DNA of 64,000 nucleotides from Welwitschia mirabilis (taxonomy: Eukaryota > Gnetophyta > Gnetopsida > Welwitschiales), in assembly GCA_051453625.1 (NCBI GenBank), contig JBOZIK010000001.1, positions 208,554,918 to 208,618,917 on the forward strand, given 5' to 3'. Each line of letters starts with the position of its first letter. The stretch's first letter is position 1. A model generated the notes under the pieces. It did no database searches, was not told the DNA's origin, and saw only the letters and a program-made list of their open reading frames with translations. Both the position numbers and the translations under genes were made by a program. Of this stretch, positions 23,331-35,445 are shown piece after piece.

Positions 23331-23794
23331 ACAATGCCTAGTCTTGTTAAATGTCATTCTCATTTAGTGTATAACCAATATTTTTTTTGGCCNNNNNNNN
23401 NNNNNNNNNNNNNNNNNNNNNNNNNNNNNNNNNNNNNNNNNNNNNNNNNNNNNNNNNNNNNNNNNNNNNNNNNNNNNNNNNNNNNNNNNNNNCAATTTAC
23501 TACTTTTTTGAAATATTTTGGACCTATGACACAGAACATGGCATTCAGTCCTTTGAAATAGTAAGATGCTACTAACTTTTCATCAGGTGTCCAATTGTCC
23601 TTACTCTTTAGAGTAGTTAACTTGGTTATAGGATCTTGGACAATGGGAAGATAATAGCGATTAGTGATAGACTCTTATATTTCAAGGTCAATGGATTAAA
23701 CAAAGACCTTAATTTTTGCTTTCTAATAACCATAGTTGGCTCCGTTAAAGAAGGGAGGCCTTGTGATAGAATTTCCTTCTGAGGGATGACTCAT
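23300..23794 (-). pseudogene. Ty1-copia gag, N-terminal part
   Basis: Minus-strand frame from 23,794 starts MSHPSEGNSITRPPFFNGANY and continues K-KVFV, SIDLE, PIT, DNWTPDEKLVASYYFKGLNAMF, matching the N-terminal gag of plant Ty1-copia elements (N-G-x-N-Y-x-x-W segment; its Trp is now a stop). A 100-base N gap (23,393-23,492) interrupts it and stops disrupt the rest. Gag would form the virus-like particle of the element. The primer-binding site and LTR lie immediately upstream on this strand, so this is the 5' end of the element; pol is not found to the left. Confidence 0.8.
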
Positions 23795-23845
23795 TTTCTA
23801 AGGTTGATTGGAGCAGAGATCTGTTAGGATATGTTGCTCAACCTT

Positions 23846-23857
23846 GCTCTGATACCA
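23846..23857 (-). other. Copia primer-binding site
   Basis: GCTCTGATACCA on the plus strand is the reverse complement of TGGTATCAGAGC, the exact complement of the initiator-Met tRNA 3' end used by most plant Copia elements. It lies two bases from the LTR end. Confidence 0.85.
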
Positions 23858-23859
23858 AT

Positions 23860-24920
23860 TGATAATCATGGATCAACCCTAGAGTGGAATGAATAGGTTA
23901 TAATACAAAAATTTTTCCTCTTGAATAACCTACAAATAAAAATCAAATGCACCAAGAAAAGCATAAAATATTTAATGGTGGATAAACACCATCCTTCAGT
24001 CCTTAGACCACTTGTCTCTGGCTAGTATATATTAATCTCAAAGAATGGTTTTTAGGCTCATCATAAAACTATTCAATCATCAGAGGTTTTTTGGGCTAAT
24101 CCACAATCATGATGGAAAGAAAGTAAGCTAAGTGCACAAATGTGCAGATATTCTCCACAGGAATAAGTAGTACAATAAGCTCTCACAAGAGATGATGCAA
24201 GAAGAAGCTCAAATAGAAATCTGAACTTATAGTCATTCAGGTACACACTTTTTAGATGAATTGCGAAAATATAATGGTTATATTTGTAATACACCAGCTC
24301 AATCTCAAGATAGTCTCCGTCATCTTAGTATTTGGTCACCCTTCTTCATTTAATTAGATTGCCCTTGTTTAATTTAGATATGTCATAAGTTTAAATAGGA
24401 ACATTCGGTCACCCTAAGTTCATTTGCTTGGTCACCCTCACTTGATGCAGATTTGTTAGTCTAGTGCAGATGAACTTTCGGTCGCTCTTGAGTAAATATA
24501 TGGTCAACCTCATTTAGGTTTCCCTTCATTGATACATCAGTTAACCTTATTAAGGTCAATTCTGGGTAGTATGCAGTTACCCTTGATTAACTATTCAGTT
24601 GCCCTTACTGTCAGTAGACTAAACTTTACAGATTATAATGCGATCACCCTTTGTACTGTGAGTGGTTATCTGCTTTTGTCTTAGTCTATTATAGATTTGA
24701 AATTAGGTTGACCTAGGCAACATGCACAGTCTCCCATGCTGGAATTGATCTTCTTTCTAATTAATAGTTTAGTCGCCCTGACTCTGAATCTTGGTCGCCC
24801 GAACTTAAAGCGGTTTTTACATTACTATTAGTCTAGTTGCCTAGATTTATATAGGGGTTGCCTGGCGTTGGAAAATCTCTGCATAATGAGTAACTCCATA
24901 AAAAATTGTTAATTTGATCA
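23860..24920 (-). repeat. Copia 5' LTR with GGTCRCCC repeats
   Basis: On the minus strand the LTR ends CATGATTATCA directly before the primer-binding site. Its other end is probably near 24,920 (TTGATCA on the plus strand). The right half, about 24,300-24,860, carries many scattered copies of a short motif, (T/C)GGTC(G/A)CCCT or its decayed versions (GGTCACCCT, GTCGCCCTG, AGTTACCCTT). The LTR would supply promoter and polyadenylation signals. Only this LTR is visible. Confidence 0.65.
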
Positions 24921-24924
24921 ATGA

Positions 24925-27900
24925 CAATAGGTTTTCAATAGATGTTGTGTCTCATTATCTTTATGGCATATGAAACAATCTTGATCTATTCTTAAATTCC
25001 TTTAAGTGAGCTTATCTACTACAGGAATGCAACCTTTTAACATATACCACCAAAACATCTTGATTTTATTAGGAATATCAAGCTTCCATAACCTCTTCCA
25101 TCTATTAACATACTTAAAAATATTGTGATACATTTTAAAAATGCTTATTTTTCCATTTTGAATGGAAAGGCTTTGATTTTCAAATATCTGTGATCAATTT
25201 CTCTTATGGATTGGATCATTTGCCTTCAAAATATGGAGTCCCTTTTCTTGTCTTTGTCATCTTTCTTAAAAAAATTTATCCAAGGGATGTTGTTTTCTGA
25301 ATGAAATCTATAATAGTGATTAGCTAGAATGCATTCACTTGTATCTAAAATTTTTCTCACTCCAAGATATCCCACTTTTTTAAGCATGATGATTTGCTTA
25401 AAATAAATAAGATGAAGCCACTTATGGAATGTACCACCTGACCAAATGAAGTCTCTAATTAAATTATCAATTAAGCTAGTAATTGTTTTGAAGATAGGAA
25501 AACAATCATTAAGATATATAGTCATACTTACTATATATGATTTAGTAAGGAGGATTTTGCCTATACTTGATAGAAATTTGTTATCCCATCTAGTTAACTA
25601 TCTTGTAATTTCCCTCACTAAGGTAGGTGAAATGTTTTTAGTAATCTAATTCAAATCAATAGGAAGCCTAAGATAAGCATCTAAGAAGTTTACTTGGGAA
25701 CATTAGAAAACCTTCAGGATGTCTAATTTTCTCTACTGGGCATATTCATTAAGAAAATTTTTTATTTGTGTTAATTGATAGCAAGACCTAAAAATTTTTT
25801 GAACTCATTCAAGATATTATGAGCTTGTAAAGCCACAGGAGGCTAAAGTCTAAATAGAAAAGAGTATCATCTATTATTTGGAGAACAGGAAAGAAGGGGC
25901 TTATTTTTTATTAAAAGAATAATCTAGCTAAAGAATACATTATTAAAATAAAAATGTAGGAAGATAAGGGGTCACCCTATCAAAGACTGCTACTACCTTG
26001 GAAGTAATCATATTACTCCATGTTAACCATTACATAGAAGGTTAGTGTTAAGATACAAAAGTGAATAAGATTCCTCGACAGCATAAGGAGACCATGCCTT
26101 GATAATATAAAGTTTACTATTTTCCACTGCACAGTGTCAAACCTTTAGTTATATCTATCTTGAGGACCATTATAGGTTTGTCTTTTTGGTGGTACAAGTG
26201 AATGATTTAATAGCTAAGATGATGTTGTCATGGATGAATCTTTCACATATAAAGCTAAATTAAGAAGGTAAAACCATATTTGGAAGTAGAGTTTTTAGCC
26301 ACCAATAATAGTCTTAGTGCAAATATTATAAAAAACATTACATAAGATGATTGTTTTATATTATTGAGGTCTTTTTACGTCTTTTGATTTAGGGATAAGA
26401 CTGATAAGAGTATCATTGAATAACTTATAGAAAGTACTTTTTTGAAGATTTCCTGAATTGTAGCATAAACATTTGAGTTGATGATATGCTAGAAGATCTA
26501 ATATAACTCCACTATAAAAACATCAATACCAAGAGTTCCATTTTTTTGCATTGAGTTACTTGTTCTTTTGATTTTGTCCTTATGACTATTTTATTCAGAT
26601 AACACAGTTGCTCTTCTAAAATAAGAGGGTCTACTGGAACATTTTGCAAGTACACTAGTTTATGAAGAGGTTCTGAAAGTATTTAATAAAAGAGTCTGTA
26701 ACTTATTAATTTCTTATATAATGCATTGTAGATGTACTTTGTTGTATTTGGCTCTTTTGTCTATGCCTAGTTGCTATCTAGAAAAGGAACCTTATATTAT
26801 GATCACCTTTCTTAAGCCATTGGATTCTTGATCTTTATTTCTTATAGATTTCTTCCTTGAAGGAGATGTCATGAATTTTGAAAAATGAGATGCTTCTCAT
26901 AATCTGTAAAGAAGTTAGCAGTCTCATTATGATTTAGAATAATCATAAGCTCTTTTAAAAATTAAGTTTTAACATCCATAAAGAAGTCATTTAACTATTT
27001 CTTTAAACTAATAAGCTCATATCTTAATATTTTAAGCTTTTGAAATAATATATAAGTAAAATTAATTTCTACTAGAGTATTTCAAATAATCTTGAGGAGA
27101 TTAATAAAACTTAATCTTTTAGCCACATGTGCTCAAAGTGAAAAGGATATTTCTTTTAAAAAGAGTCTATAATTAAGACTATAAGCTCGTGATTTCAAAA
27201 GAATCTAGCTTAGGGTATGAGAAAGAAATGTTTATTCAAAAGTTTCCCCATACATCTATCAATTCTATACATAACTAGATTGAACCCTTTTCTAGAATTA
27301 CTCCAAGTATACATTACACCATGTGAATGAAGATTTTTATAGCCATAGCTATTAATATAATGAATGAAAAAATAAATAGTAGAGAGACTAGGAAAATTAC
27401 CAACTTTCTCATGAGGACTAAATATCTAACTAAAGTCTTCCATGATTATGTTTGAGAAGTTTAACATAACTTAACAAAGACATTGTAATCTTTGGGTTAC
27501 ATCCTAAGGTCCATAGAAATTAGTAATTCTCCGTCTTTTTTCATTAAATATCCAATAAATTATGACGTAGTTATTACTTCTAATGATAGTAGTAATGATA
27601 CCATGCTTTTAGATAATCATTAATCCTTCTTTTATACTAGTACTTAGGACTAAAACAAAATACCAAGAGGTCTTTCTATGAAAAATGACTAATTTTGTTT
27701 AACTCTAATTTTGTTTCTTGGAAAAGACACATAGATACTAGAGAGTCTTTTAATAGATTCCAAAGATGGAAAGTTTTTTAATCATTTACAAGCCTTTACA
27801 ATTCTGAGAAATAATCATTAAGAGGAAAGTTGAGATTGTTTATAATCTAGGATGTCCTCCTTTGTTTCCTTCTTTATTTTACCTTTGCAAGGATTCATTT

Positions 27901-29420
27901 GATTATCTTGTCCATCTGTCTAACTTTTACATTTTTTCTTGTCACTAGTGCATCTTCAACATGCTCTTTTATTACTACTCCATTCTCTTTCTGATCTTGT
28001 CCTGACTCTATTTTTATGTTTGAATTTGAGGTTCTGTTGAGCACATTAGCATGTTTTGGATATGCTTTGTCTACTTTATTTCCTATTTACCATTTTTCTA
28101 GACATTTTCTAGATCCTTTTCCTCTAAATAATTTGTCTTTTCATTAGATAAGATATCAAATTTATTCACTTGAGTAAGCAGATCATTATTTGGAGTTAAA
28201 TGTGATTTCTTTGTTCATTCCTTTTTGTTCACTTCTTACCAATTATTTTCATTTTCTTATACTTTCCATTGTGTACCTCTTTTCACCATACTTTGAACAT
28301 TGTAAAGGAATATTTTTAACCTCTAGCTTAAAAACTAATTCATTTCACAAAGTATTAGGAGAAATTTTATTAACTTTAAAACTATTGGTCCTTATGCAGA
28401 CACAAATTTTAGTGATCACCATTTTCAATATTAGATCTGTGTTTCTGTCTAACTTAATAAATTCTCCCAATTACCTAGTTGCCTGAAAAAAATCTAAGTG
28501 CCATATTTTTGAATGTGGATTTAAAATATGAATCCACACTAGGATATTTTCATAAATGATGGATCTATCAAGAATAAAAGAAAACCATTTGGTTATGGCT
28601 AAATCCCCTATGACTAAAGAAATAAGGCCCTCTTGCTAAAACCTATTCATTTTCCCTTCAATCTTATAAATACAATGTAATAATCCATCTTTAAGAGTAA
28701 TTACCTTATAACTTGCAAGAAATGTTTAGCTTCACCATAATCTCATTTTTTTAATAAATAAGATCCTTCTTGAATATTGAAATTTATTAATAAGGCAATT
28801 CATGAAACAAACCTCTAAATCCTTAGAACAGTTTTTTGGCATCTTTTCATGAATGATGTATCCTTCAAACTTGAAGCTAAAATCCAAGTTAAGGAGTCTT
28901 TTAAGGCTTACTTCCCCTTATTGTGTTAACATATGATTTGGTACCCGAAGATTCTACCCCCATTAAAGGATAATTTTTTTCATTTGCTACCTTGGACACC
29001 TAAAAATTCAATTGAGCCTGCTCTTTCAGGTTTTTGGGATTTATAAGGCATTGCATTGATTGAAAAAGCTACTCTTAAGGGTTGGAAAATTGATGTAAGA
29101 TTTAAGCATTACTGCTACATCATTTTAAGTCTTCATAGTAATGATGCTCCCAAGAAGCTTATTGATGATGCATTGAATATGTGTTAGAAACCACTCTACT
29201 AATCCCCATGAACTAAGCAAATCCTAGATGAAACTATCAGTTGAAAATCCCTTAAAAAGTGCCTATACTTACATGGGAAAGCTGTATTAGAGGGAAGAGT
29301 AATAGGTCTAGTGGATGGAATACACATCTAATTTGTGTGAAGAATGCCCCTCTGCTTGTAGCTAACTGCTCTAAAGACAAACCCTAGTTGTCTCACTTCA
29401 TGCACCTATTAATCTATAAT
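24925..29420 (-). mobile_element. Nearly full-length but dead LINE (L1-type)
   Basis: Read on the minus strand the order is: 5' region (29,420-29,000, containing GCAGAGGGGCATTCTTC, also found in the LINE at 33.6 kb); ORF1 with DUF4283 (WIHILNPHSKIWHLDFF, GEFIKLDRNTDL) at about 28,900-28,190; APE endonuclease with WGDFS, SPHEKVGNF, GVMYTWSNSRKGFN and HFEHMWLKD at about 27,450-27,080; then RT and its C-terminal region (25,525-25,226). All parts carry stops and frameshifts. The 3' end runs into the Copia LTR near 24,920; no poly-A is visible, so it may be truncated there. Confidence 0.8.
25226..25525 (-). pseudogene. LINE ORF2 fragment after the RT core
   Basis: Open frame of 99 codons. Landmarks are FPIFKTITSLIDNLIRDFIWSGG, W-HLIYFKQI, K-VGYLGVRKILDT and ILANHYYRF, which match the region that follows the RT catalytic core in plant L1 ORF2 (typical pattern: IDxLIRxFxWGG, then GGLGIRDL, then NxALLAKxxWR). 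It is the longest undisturbed piece of this LINE. Confidence 0.75.
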
Positions 29421-29956
29421 CTTTAACACTAACTTAGAATCATATGCTCATTTTAGTTTTTATTTTTGGTGATATAAATTTATTTCTCCCTAAAACTAAG
29501 CAAATCACATTTATGAGAAAAATTAGGTTTATTTCACATAAATAAACTACTTGTAGGAAGCGTCCAAAAAGGGAAAACAAAAAAATCAAGTTGTTACTTG
29601 ATAAGTAGAATTCTTGAATATACTGTCATTTTAGATTATTTTTTCTATATAATGCAATCCAACTTTTACTTTGAAAAAACTTATTAAAGGACGTAAGGTC
29701 TTTTATATTGTTATGTTAATTAATGATTTTTAAGCATTTTTTGACTGAATCAGGGATCATTATGAGTAAATACTAATAATGATAAAACATGCTCTTGACC
29801 TAATAGACAATGTTAGAATAAGATTTAGTAAGCTTAAGTAGCCTAATACATTGATTGATTTCATTGACTTGAGACAGATTAATTGTTTTTTCAAGATTTT
29901 TTTTTCTTGTATTTCATGAATCAATTATTTTTTTCTTGTTTCTTCTATAAAACCAA
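29421..29956. other. Spacer left of atpB
   Basis: Probably the plastid atpB-rbcL spacer in decayed form, judged by position. No rbcL sequence is recognisable. The atpB N-terminus may begin within the last 80 bases, but that part is too degraded to place. Confidence 0.4.
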
Positions 29957-32587
29957 AAAGATGTGTGGGTTAAATTACTCAAATAAGAGGTCCCATACTG
30001 GATGTATCCTTTTCTTCTAGTAATCCACCTAATATTTACAATTCTTTAATAGTGAACGATCAAATAAATGATAGAGAAAATTTTGTAACTTGTGAGGTAT
30101 AATAATGATTAGAAAATAATACTATTAGAGTTGTAATTATAAGTGCAACTAATAGTTTAGAGGGAGGAATAAAAGTAATTGACATGGAATCTCCTCTTAG
30201 TGTTTCTATAGGAAAAGCTACTCTAGGATGAATTTTCAATGCTTTTAGAGAAATTGTTAATAATTTAGATCTTATAGAAATAAATAGGACATCTTCTATT
30301 CATTGGTTCACTCCTATCTTTTCAAAGTTCAATACCAATTTGTCTATTTTTGAAACAAGTACAAAATAATGGATCTTTTATCAACCTACCACCATGGAGG
30401 CAAAAGATATCTCTTCAGGGAAGCTAGAGTGGATAAAATAGTACTAATTATGGAGTTAATAAATAACATTACTAAATCTCATGAAGGTGTGTTTATTTTT
30501 GGTGGAGTAGGAGAACATACTCATGAATGAAATGACCTTTACATGGAAATGAAACAAACTAGAGTAATTAATGAAAAAAATATAATGGAATCCAAGGTAG
30601 CTTTGGTTTGTGGTTAAATGAATGAACCACCAGGAGCTTGTATGCAAGTTGGTTTTATTGCCCTAGCTATAAAAGAATATTTGTAAGATGTCAATAGATA
30701 ATACATTCTTTTATTTATAAATAACATATTTTAATTTATTTAAGCAAGATTTGAAATTTTTACTTTGCTAGAAAGAAGGCCGTCTATTGTAAGATATCAA
30801 CCCATCCTTATCATAGAAATAAATTATTTACAAGAGCAAATTATATCTACAAAAAAATAATCCATAACCTTGATTCAAGTAGATTAGGTTATGTACTTGC
30901 AGATAACTTAGCTAATCTTTCTTGTATTACAAATTTTACACACTTAGATCTACTATCATACTATCAAAAGGATTAGCTACAAAAGTGATCTACCTAATGA
31001 TAGATCCTTTGGATTTCACATTTACTATACTACAACCTAGTATAGTGGGTGAAGAATATTATGAAACTATACAAGAGGTGAAGCAAACTTTGCAATGTTA
31101 TAAAAAACTTTAAAACATTATAGCTATTCTTAAACTAGGTAAATTATCAAAAGAAGATTATTTAACTATAGTAAGAACATTAAAAATTAAATGTTTTTTA
31201 TTAGAATCCTTTTTTATAGGTACCCCTTTTAAAAATTTTAGTCTTACTAAAACAATTAGAAGTTTTAAAATGATTTTTTCTAAAGATTTAGATATTCTTA
31301 TTGAGTAGTTCTTCTTCTTGGTTAGTAATATTGATGAAGTAATATCTTCATGAATAAGATAAAGCTATGTCATTATACCAATGTAGTCTGGTACTCCTTA
31401 ATCTAGAACAGGTATGTCATCCCTAAACACTCTTTCATAGCTTAGTTGACCTACATTAACAGGATCTCTAAAAAATAAAGATTAGCCAAGTTTGAAATCC
31501 AGACTGATGCCATATGTGCTTTCTGTAAGGAGGCTATTAAAATAAGAGATCACCTCTTCTTTGAATGCTCCCCTACTTTAGCTTTCTTCAAGAAGTTCTT
31601 AAGCTAGTTTATCTCTAATCTCCTTCAAATGACCAAACAACTTTGATACATTGGGTTAATCATAAATTCAAATCTAGATCCACCCAGCACTATATTATAA
31701 AATATTTAATTTCTACTAGTATATATTTAATCTGGCAAAGTAGAAATGCAAAGGTATTTAAGAACATAGACTTCAAACCTTAAATTCTAGTTAGAAATCT
31801 ACAAGGTTAGTTAGATTACAATCTAAAGTTAATTTAGAAGCTAAAAGACACCCTGCAGAATTGGAGATGGTATCATTTAATGGGTATCTTCCCCTAGTTC
31901 ATGAGAAAAAGAAATTGAAGTAGTCGTCCCCCGCTTGTACGCTTTAGTCTAAAGGTATTCAAATACTTAATATATTAATGAGAAGAGATAAAGCACCCCT
32001 GAAAATTGAACATTAAGAACTTATTTCTTCCAGAGAGCACATCATTTGCAGAAGTAGATAGTTAGAGTGAGAAGTGGACACATAAATCTAGGCAATTCCA
32101 AGCCCAAGTTTATAAGCCTTTGCTCGATTAATACTACTCAATTAAGATATGCAAATTAGAATGGTTAGAGTGAGAAGATACTAGCCTAAAGACCTCTTAT
32201 ACAATGTTAGATTCTACCACAGAAGGTATAGTTTACAGATCCTACAGAAGAGTTGGAGGAGTGCGGCATCAGTCTTTCCAATTTTGTTCATTTCTCCATG
32301 TTTTTATGTTCTAGTGTTGAGTATAGGGTTAAATTTGTTTTCCTTGTTTTTCTTCAGTTTAATCTTGTTTTTAAAAGAATGTCTTTTAAGTTTTTGAGAG
32401 TTCAGGAAGTTCATCAATTAGGCATGTAATTTTTAACATTGTAAAGCCTACTATTGAAGTTTTATGTAGGAGTCTAATCTGCTATTTTAATACAGTAATG
32501 AAATATCAATTTCATTAAAAAAAAAAGCTATCATCATAACTAGAACCTTACTAAAAATAAAAAGTATAAAGTGAATTAAGAAAATAA
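29957..32587 (+). pseudogene. atpB: Plastid atpB pseudogene interrupted by a LINE
   Basis: Matches the plastid ATP synthase beta subunit. Landmarks in order: QIRGPILDV, PPNIYNSLIVND, NFVTCEV, GGIKVIDM, PLSVSIGKATLG, FNAF, SIHW, NLSIFET, then after a frameshift [86 protein letters not shown] and [11 protein letters not shown]. The P-loop GGAGVGKT is destroyed. A LINE fragment occupies 31,376-32,523; the last residues follow it and overlap the atpE start as in plastids. Several Trp and Arg codons are stops. It is not the nuclear mitochondrial ATP2 gene, because no targeting region or introns are present and gene order is plastid. Confidence 0.93.
31376..32523 (+). mobile_element. 5'-truncated LINE inserted in atpB
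   Basis: Contains only the ORF2 C-terminus and 3' UTR. The first part encodes the zf-RVT-like domain (KHSFIAWLTYINRIS, AICAFCKEAIKIRDHLFFECSP), then about 600 bases of untranslated tail ending in a 10-base poly-A at 32,517-32,526. It is flanked by imperfect target duplications, AAAGCTATGTCATTA (31,361) and AAAGCTATCATCATA (32,524). Truncation at the 5' end, poly-A tail and target duplication together show target-primed insertion. Confidence 0.88.
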
Positions 32588-32980
32588 ACTTAAAATCTTT
32601 TTGTATTAACTCCTAATCAGGTTATTTCGGATTCTCTATAAATGAAATTATCCTATAAACTGATAGTGATAAGATCAATATCTTACCAAATCATGCTTCA
32701 CTTGTTATAACTATGGATATAGTCATTACAAAAATACATATAAATAGCCAATGGTCTACTATTATTTTAATGATTATTTTACCAAAATAAATAATAATGA
32801 GCCACTTTTACTAGGATATGATGTAGAAAAGAGTGTTGATATTGATTTTTAAGAGGCCCAAGAAAGTTTTAATCAAGATAAAACTAACTTAAGTAAGTTT
32901 GAAGGATTAAAAATACAAAATAAAGGCTAGTCTAGCTATCAAAAAAGCTAGAATACAATTCTAAGCTATTAATGTCTTGA
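32584..32980 (+). pseudogene. atpE: Plastid atpE pseudogene (ATP synthase epsilon)
   Basis: Frame landmarks: LPNHASLVITMDI, KIHINSQWST, KKARIQF and AINVLT at the end, matching epsilon subunit positions LPNHAP..TAVDIG..KIR...QW and ALKRARTRLEAIN. ATG reads ATA. Length (397 bases) is close to the family's about 405. It follows atpB with the usual plastid overlap and precedes trnM-CAU, so order is preserved. Confidence 0.9.
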
Positions 32981-33127
32981 CACCTCCATTCCTCTCCAAT
33001 TAATCATTGGTGGAATTCTTTTAGTTGGAGAGATCCCCTTCTTGCCCACTACCTATCATCCTTCCTCTTTTTTTTTGTTTTCTTTTTATTTTCCCTTTTT
33101 TTTTTTTGGGAGGAAAACTAGGGTTTT

Positions 33128-33166
33128 AGAGGGAAGAGGGGAACTAAGGAGGGGGAAGGAGGGGGT
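33128..33166 (+). other. G-run island with G-quadruplex potential
   Basis: Four or more G runs in about 40 bases (AGAGGGAAGAGGGGAACTAA, then GGAGGGGGAAGGAGGGGG). It stands out in a region where most G and C positions have been lost. It lies in the atpE-trnM spacer. Confidence 0.6.
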
Positions 33167-33238
33167 AAACTTTGTGGTTTTTTGAGAGAGCTCAAAAACA
33201 TAAACTTTTTAGATCCTTGAATCTCTTAAGAGGGAGTT

Positions 33239-33307
33239 TTATCTACTATTGAATTTGACTAATGTCTCTTACCATATGAAAGCAAATAACTACTGAGCTA
33301 ATTAGGT
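33239..33307 (-). pseudogene. trnM-CAU: Plastid trnM-CAU pseudogene
   Basis: Reverse complement of plastid elongator tRNA-Met: TATCTACTATTGAATTTGA (acceptor and T-arm), CCATATGAAAGCAA (anticodon stem and CAU loop, intact) and TACTGAGCTAATTAGGT (D-arm and acceptor). A few bases are deleted between. Position between atpE and trnV-UAC matches plastid order. Confidence 0.88.
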
Positions 33308-33589
33308 AATTTAAAAAAGATTGTTAAGCAATTATATCTCAAATAAAATAATCAATAATGGATGTTTATTAAAATTTAAATTTTTCTTTAAATAAAACTA
33401 TACTTTGAGTAAAAAATATTTATTTACTTAGTTTAATATAGATGGTTTAAAAAATAAAGGATTATAGCTCAATTGGTAGAGCACCTCATTTACATGTGTG
33501 CTAATGATTTTATAAAGAATTATATTGATTTGAACCATTTGATTTATCTAGATACCAATAAGATCAAAAGGAAAAACATCTTACTTTTT

Positions 33590-35445
33590 TAAAATATAAA
33601 GGAAACACGAAAATAAAAAATATTGCTAAAAGGAACTTATGAAGTTAAGAAGCTGCTATTTCGAGGAGAGTGAAGAATCAAAGCTAGGATTTGGATTTCA
33701 AAGGGTGTGGTAGCAGACAGAGGGGCATTTTTACCTTTGGAATATATTATACATACCAGAGCATTGTGTCTTTTATGGCTTCTCCACATAAGCCCTTTAT
33801 TAGAGGCTTTTCAGAGGTAATTTTTAGTTTTTAGGATTTTTTGCCCTTAGTGTAGTGTGTCTTCAATGCACTTTCAATTCTGATGGAGGCAGAATCATCA
33901 GGTACCAAATCTTATGTGGAGTTAGTGGGGGGAAGCAAACCTCAAAGTCTTTCTAACTTAGATTTTGATTTCAAGTGTAAAGAAGATATCATCCATGTAA
34001 AGATGCCCATTAACTGTGCCAAGCATCTAGAGGCTCGATTTAGAAATAGCCTCATTAGTGAATTCGAATCCTTAGGAGGGCTTTTGTTCATTGAACAAGT
34101 GTGTTTATGATGTAATTAGAAGTTTCATACAAGTTCCAAGGTCATATCTCTTAGATATGGATTATTACATTTCATTTTTAAGTCTGAAGAAGAATTTTTG
34201 GCCGTAGAGTTTTAGTCTAACCAAATGGTCCCTTTCATTCTTGAAAAAGCCATCATTTTCGAAAAGATCCTAGTTTGGATTCGTATCTTAAACTCTCACT
34301 TGAAAATATGACATCTAAATTTCTTTAAATAACTTAGTGATAGGTTGGGAGAGTTTCTTAAACTTAACAAGAATACGTATTTAAAGGAAAAAATGGCAAT
34401 GGCTAAAATATGTATTTACATAAAACCAGATAGCCTCAAAGACAAAAAACTAATCTTGGATACTATGTAGCGGGAGAGGGGGGGTGTGGAAGGAATGGTT
34501 TTTAATCTAGAAATTAAAAATATTTCATTATAATGTTAAAAGTGTATGACAATGGACACACAATGAAGAAATGCAAGAAAAATGAGAAAGTGAAAAAAAA
34601 TGACTAACAAGAAGTTAAGGAAAAAAATCAAAAAAAGAAATCAGCTTTAGTCCCAAATAATGATTCAATCTTCTAAGAAAATAAATATGATATTTTATCA
34701 AAGGAAAAACCAAAATAGATGTAGAAAAATGAAGGAGGAAATGAATGAAAAATGGCTAAATAAGAAAAGCAGCACATAGAGTACATCTATAATGTACTAG
34801 TTTACTCTTTCAAATCAGAACAACCATTAGAAATGAAAATGGACTAGGAGAAAAGAGAGAATGATAGTTATGTGGAGGAGCACATTTTAGATGCACTAAC
34901 AACTAGTAGAACTTGAAAAATAGGACACACAGATAGAAACATCAGAATGGATACTAGAAAAGGTAAAATTAAAAAGGAGATAAAGGAGGACATCTAAGAT
35001 GATAAACATTCTCAACTATGGGATTGGCTATAAAATTTCCCACCTTTGAAGTCTTCTAAATACCATTTTGTTGTAAACCCCTTGAGGTATGCTACTTTTT
35101 TGATAAAATTAGATGCTGATACTTAGGGGTTTAACTATCAGAGAGATTTCTACCATTCTTGGAAAAATATATTTTAAGATATGTTGTATCTTTTCTTGTC
35201 CTTTGTGCTAATATGATATATCCATTTATGGATTCTCAAAGAAAATATAAAAGAAAAATAGCATGATTAAGTAAAGTTTCATTAGAGTTTTTTTTAAAAG
35301 GTTAATATTAGATCTATAATGGTTAATATCAAGTTTGTGAGAAGCTAGACATAAGGAGTATATATGGGATTCTCAGAAAAAGTATTTATTTTATGAACTT
35401 TAAGGTGTATAAAGGATTATGTTTTTTATGATACCTATGCAATTT
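33590..35445 (+). mobile_element. LINE fragment with 5' region and ORF1, in trnV intron
   Basis: Opens with untranslated sequence (GCAGACAGAGGGGCATTTT) shared with the LINE ending at 29,420, then ORF1 from 33,883. The ORF1 start is open for 75 codons. After a frameshift it shows ILEKAIIFEKILVWIRILNS, LSDRLGEFLKLNKNT and KMAMAKICIY, a DUF4283 domain, and then a decayed CCHC knuckle (CMTMDTQ, KKCxxxGHxxKKC type). A short lysine/glutamate-rich tail follows. No endonuclease or RT follows before intron DNA resumes, so the 3' part is missing; ends are approximate. Confidence 0.7.
33883..34110 (+). pseudogene. LINE ORF1 N-terminal open part
   Basis: Seventy-five codons beginning MEAESSGTKSYVELVGG and ending at a stop at 34,108. 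Typical LINE ORF1 N-terminus, serine-rich, followed by a FKCKEDIIHVKMP stretch. Downstream homologous frames continue after a shift to about 34,760. Confidence 0.65.

Noticed and set aside
29957-32587. Functional ATP synthase beta gene
   Set aside because: P-loop destroyed, many stops, LINE inside, plastid gene neighbours. It is a pseudogene.
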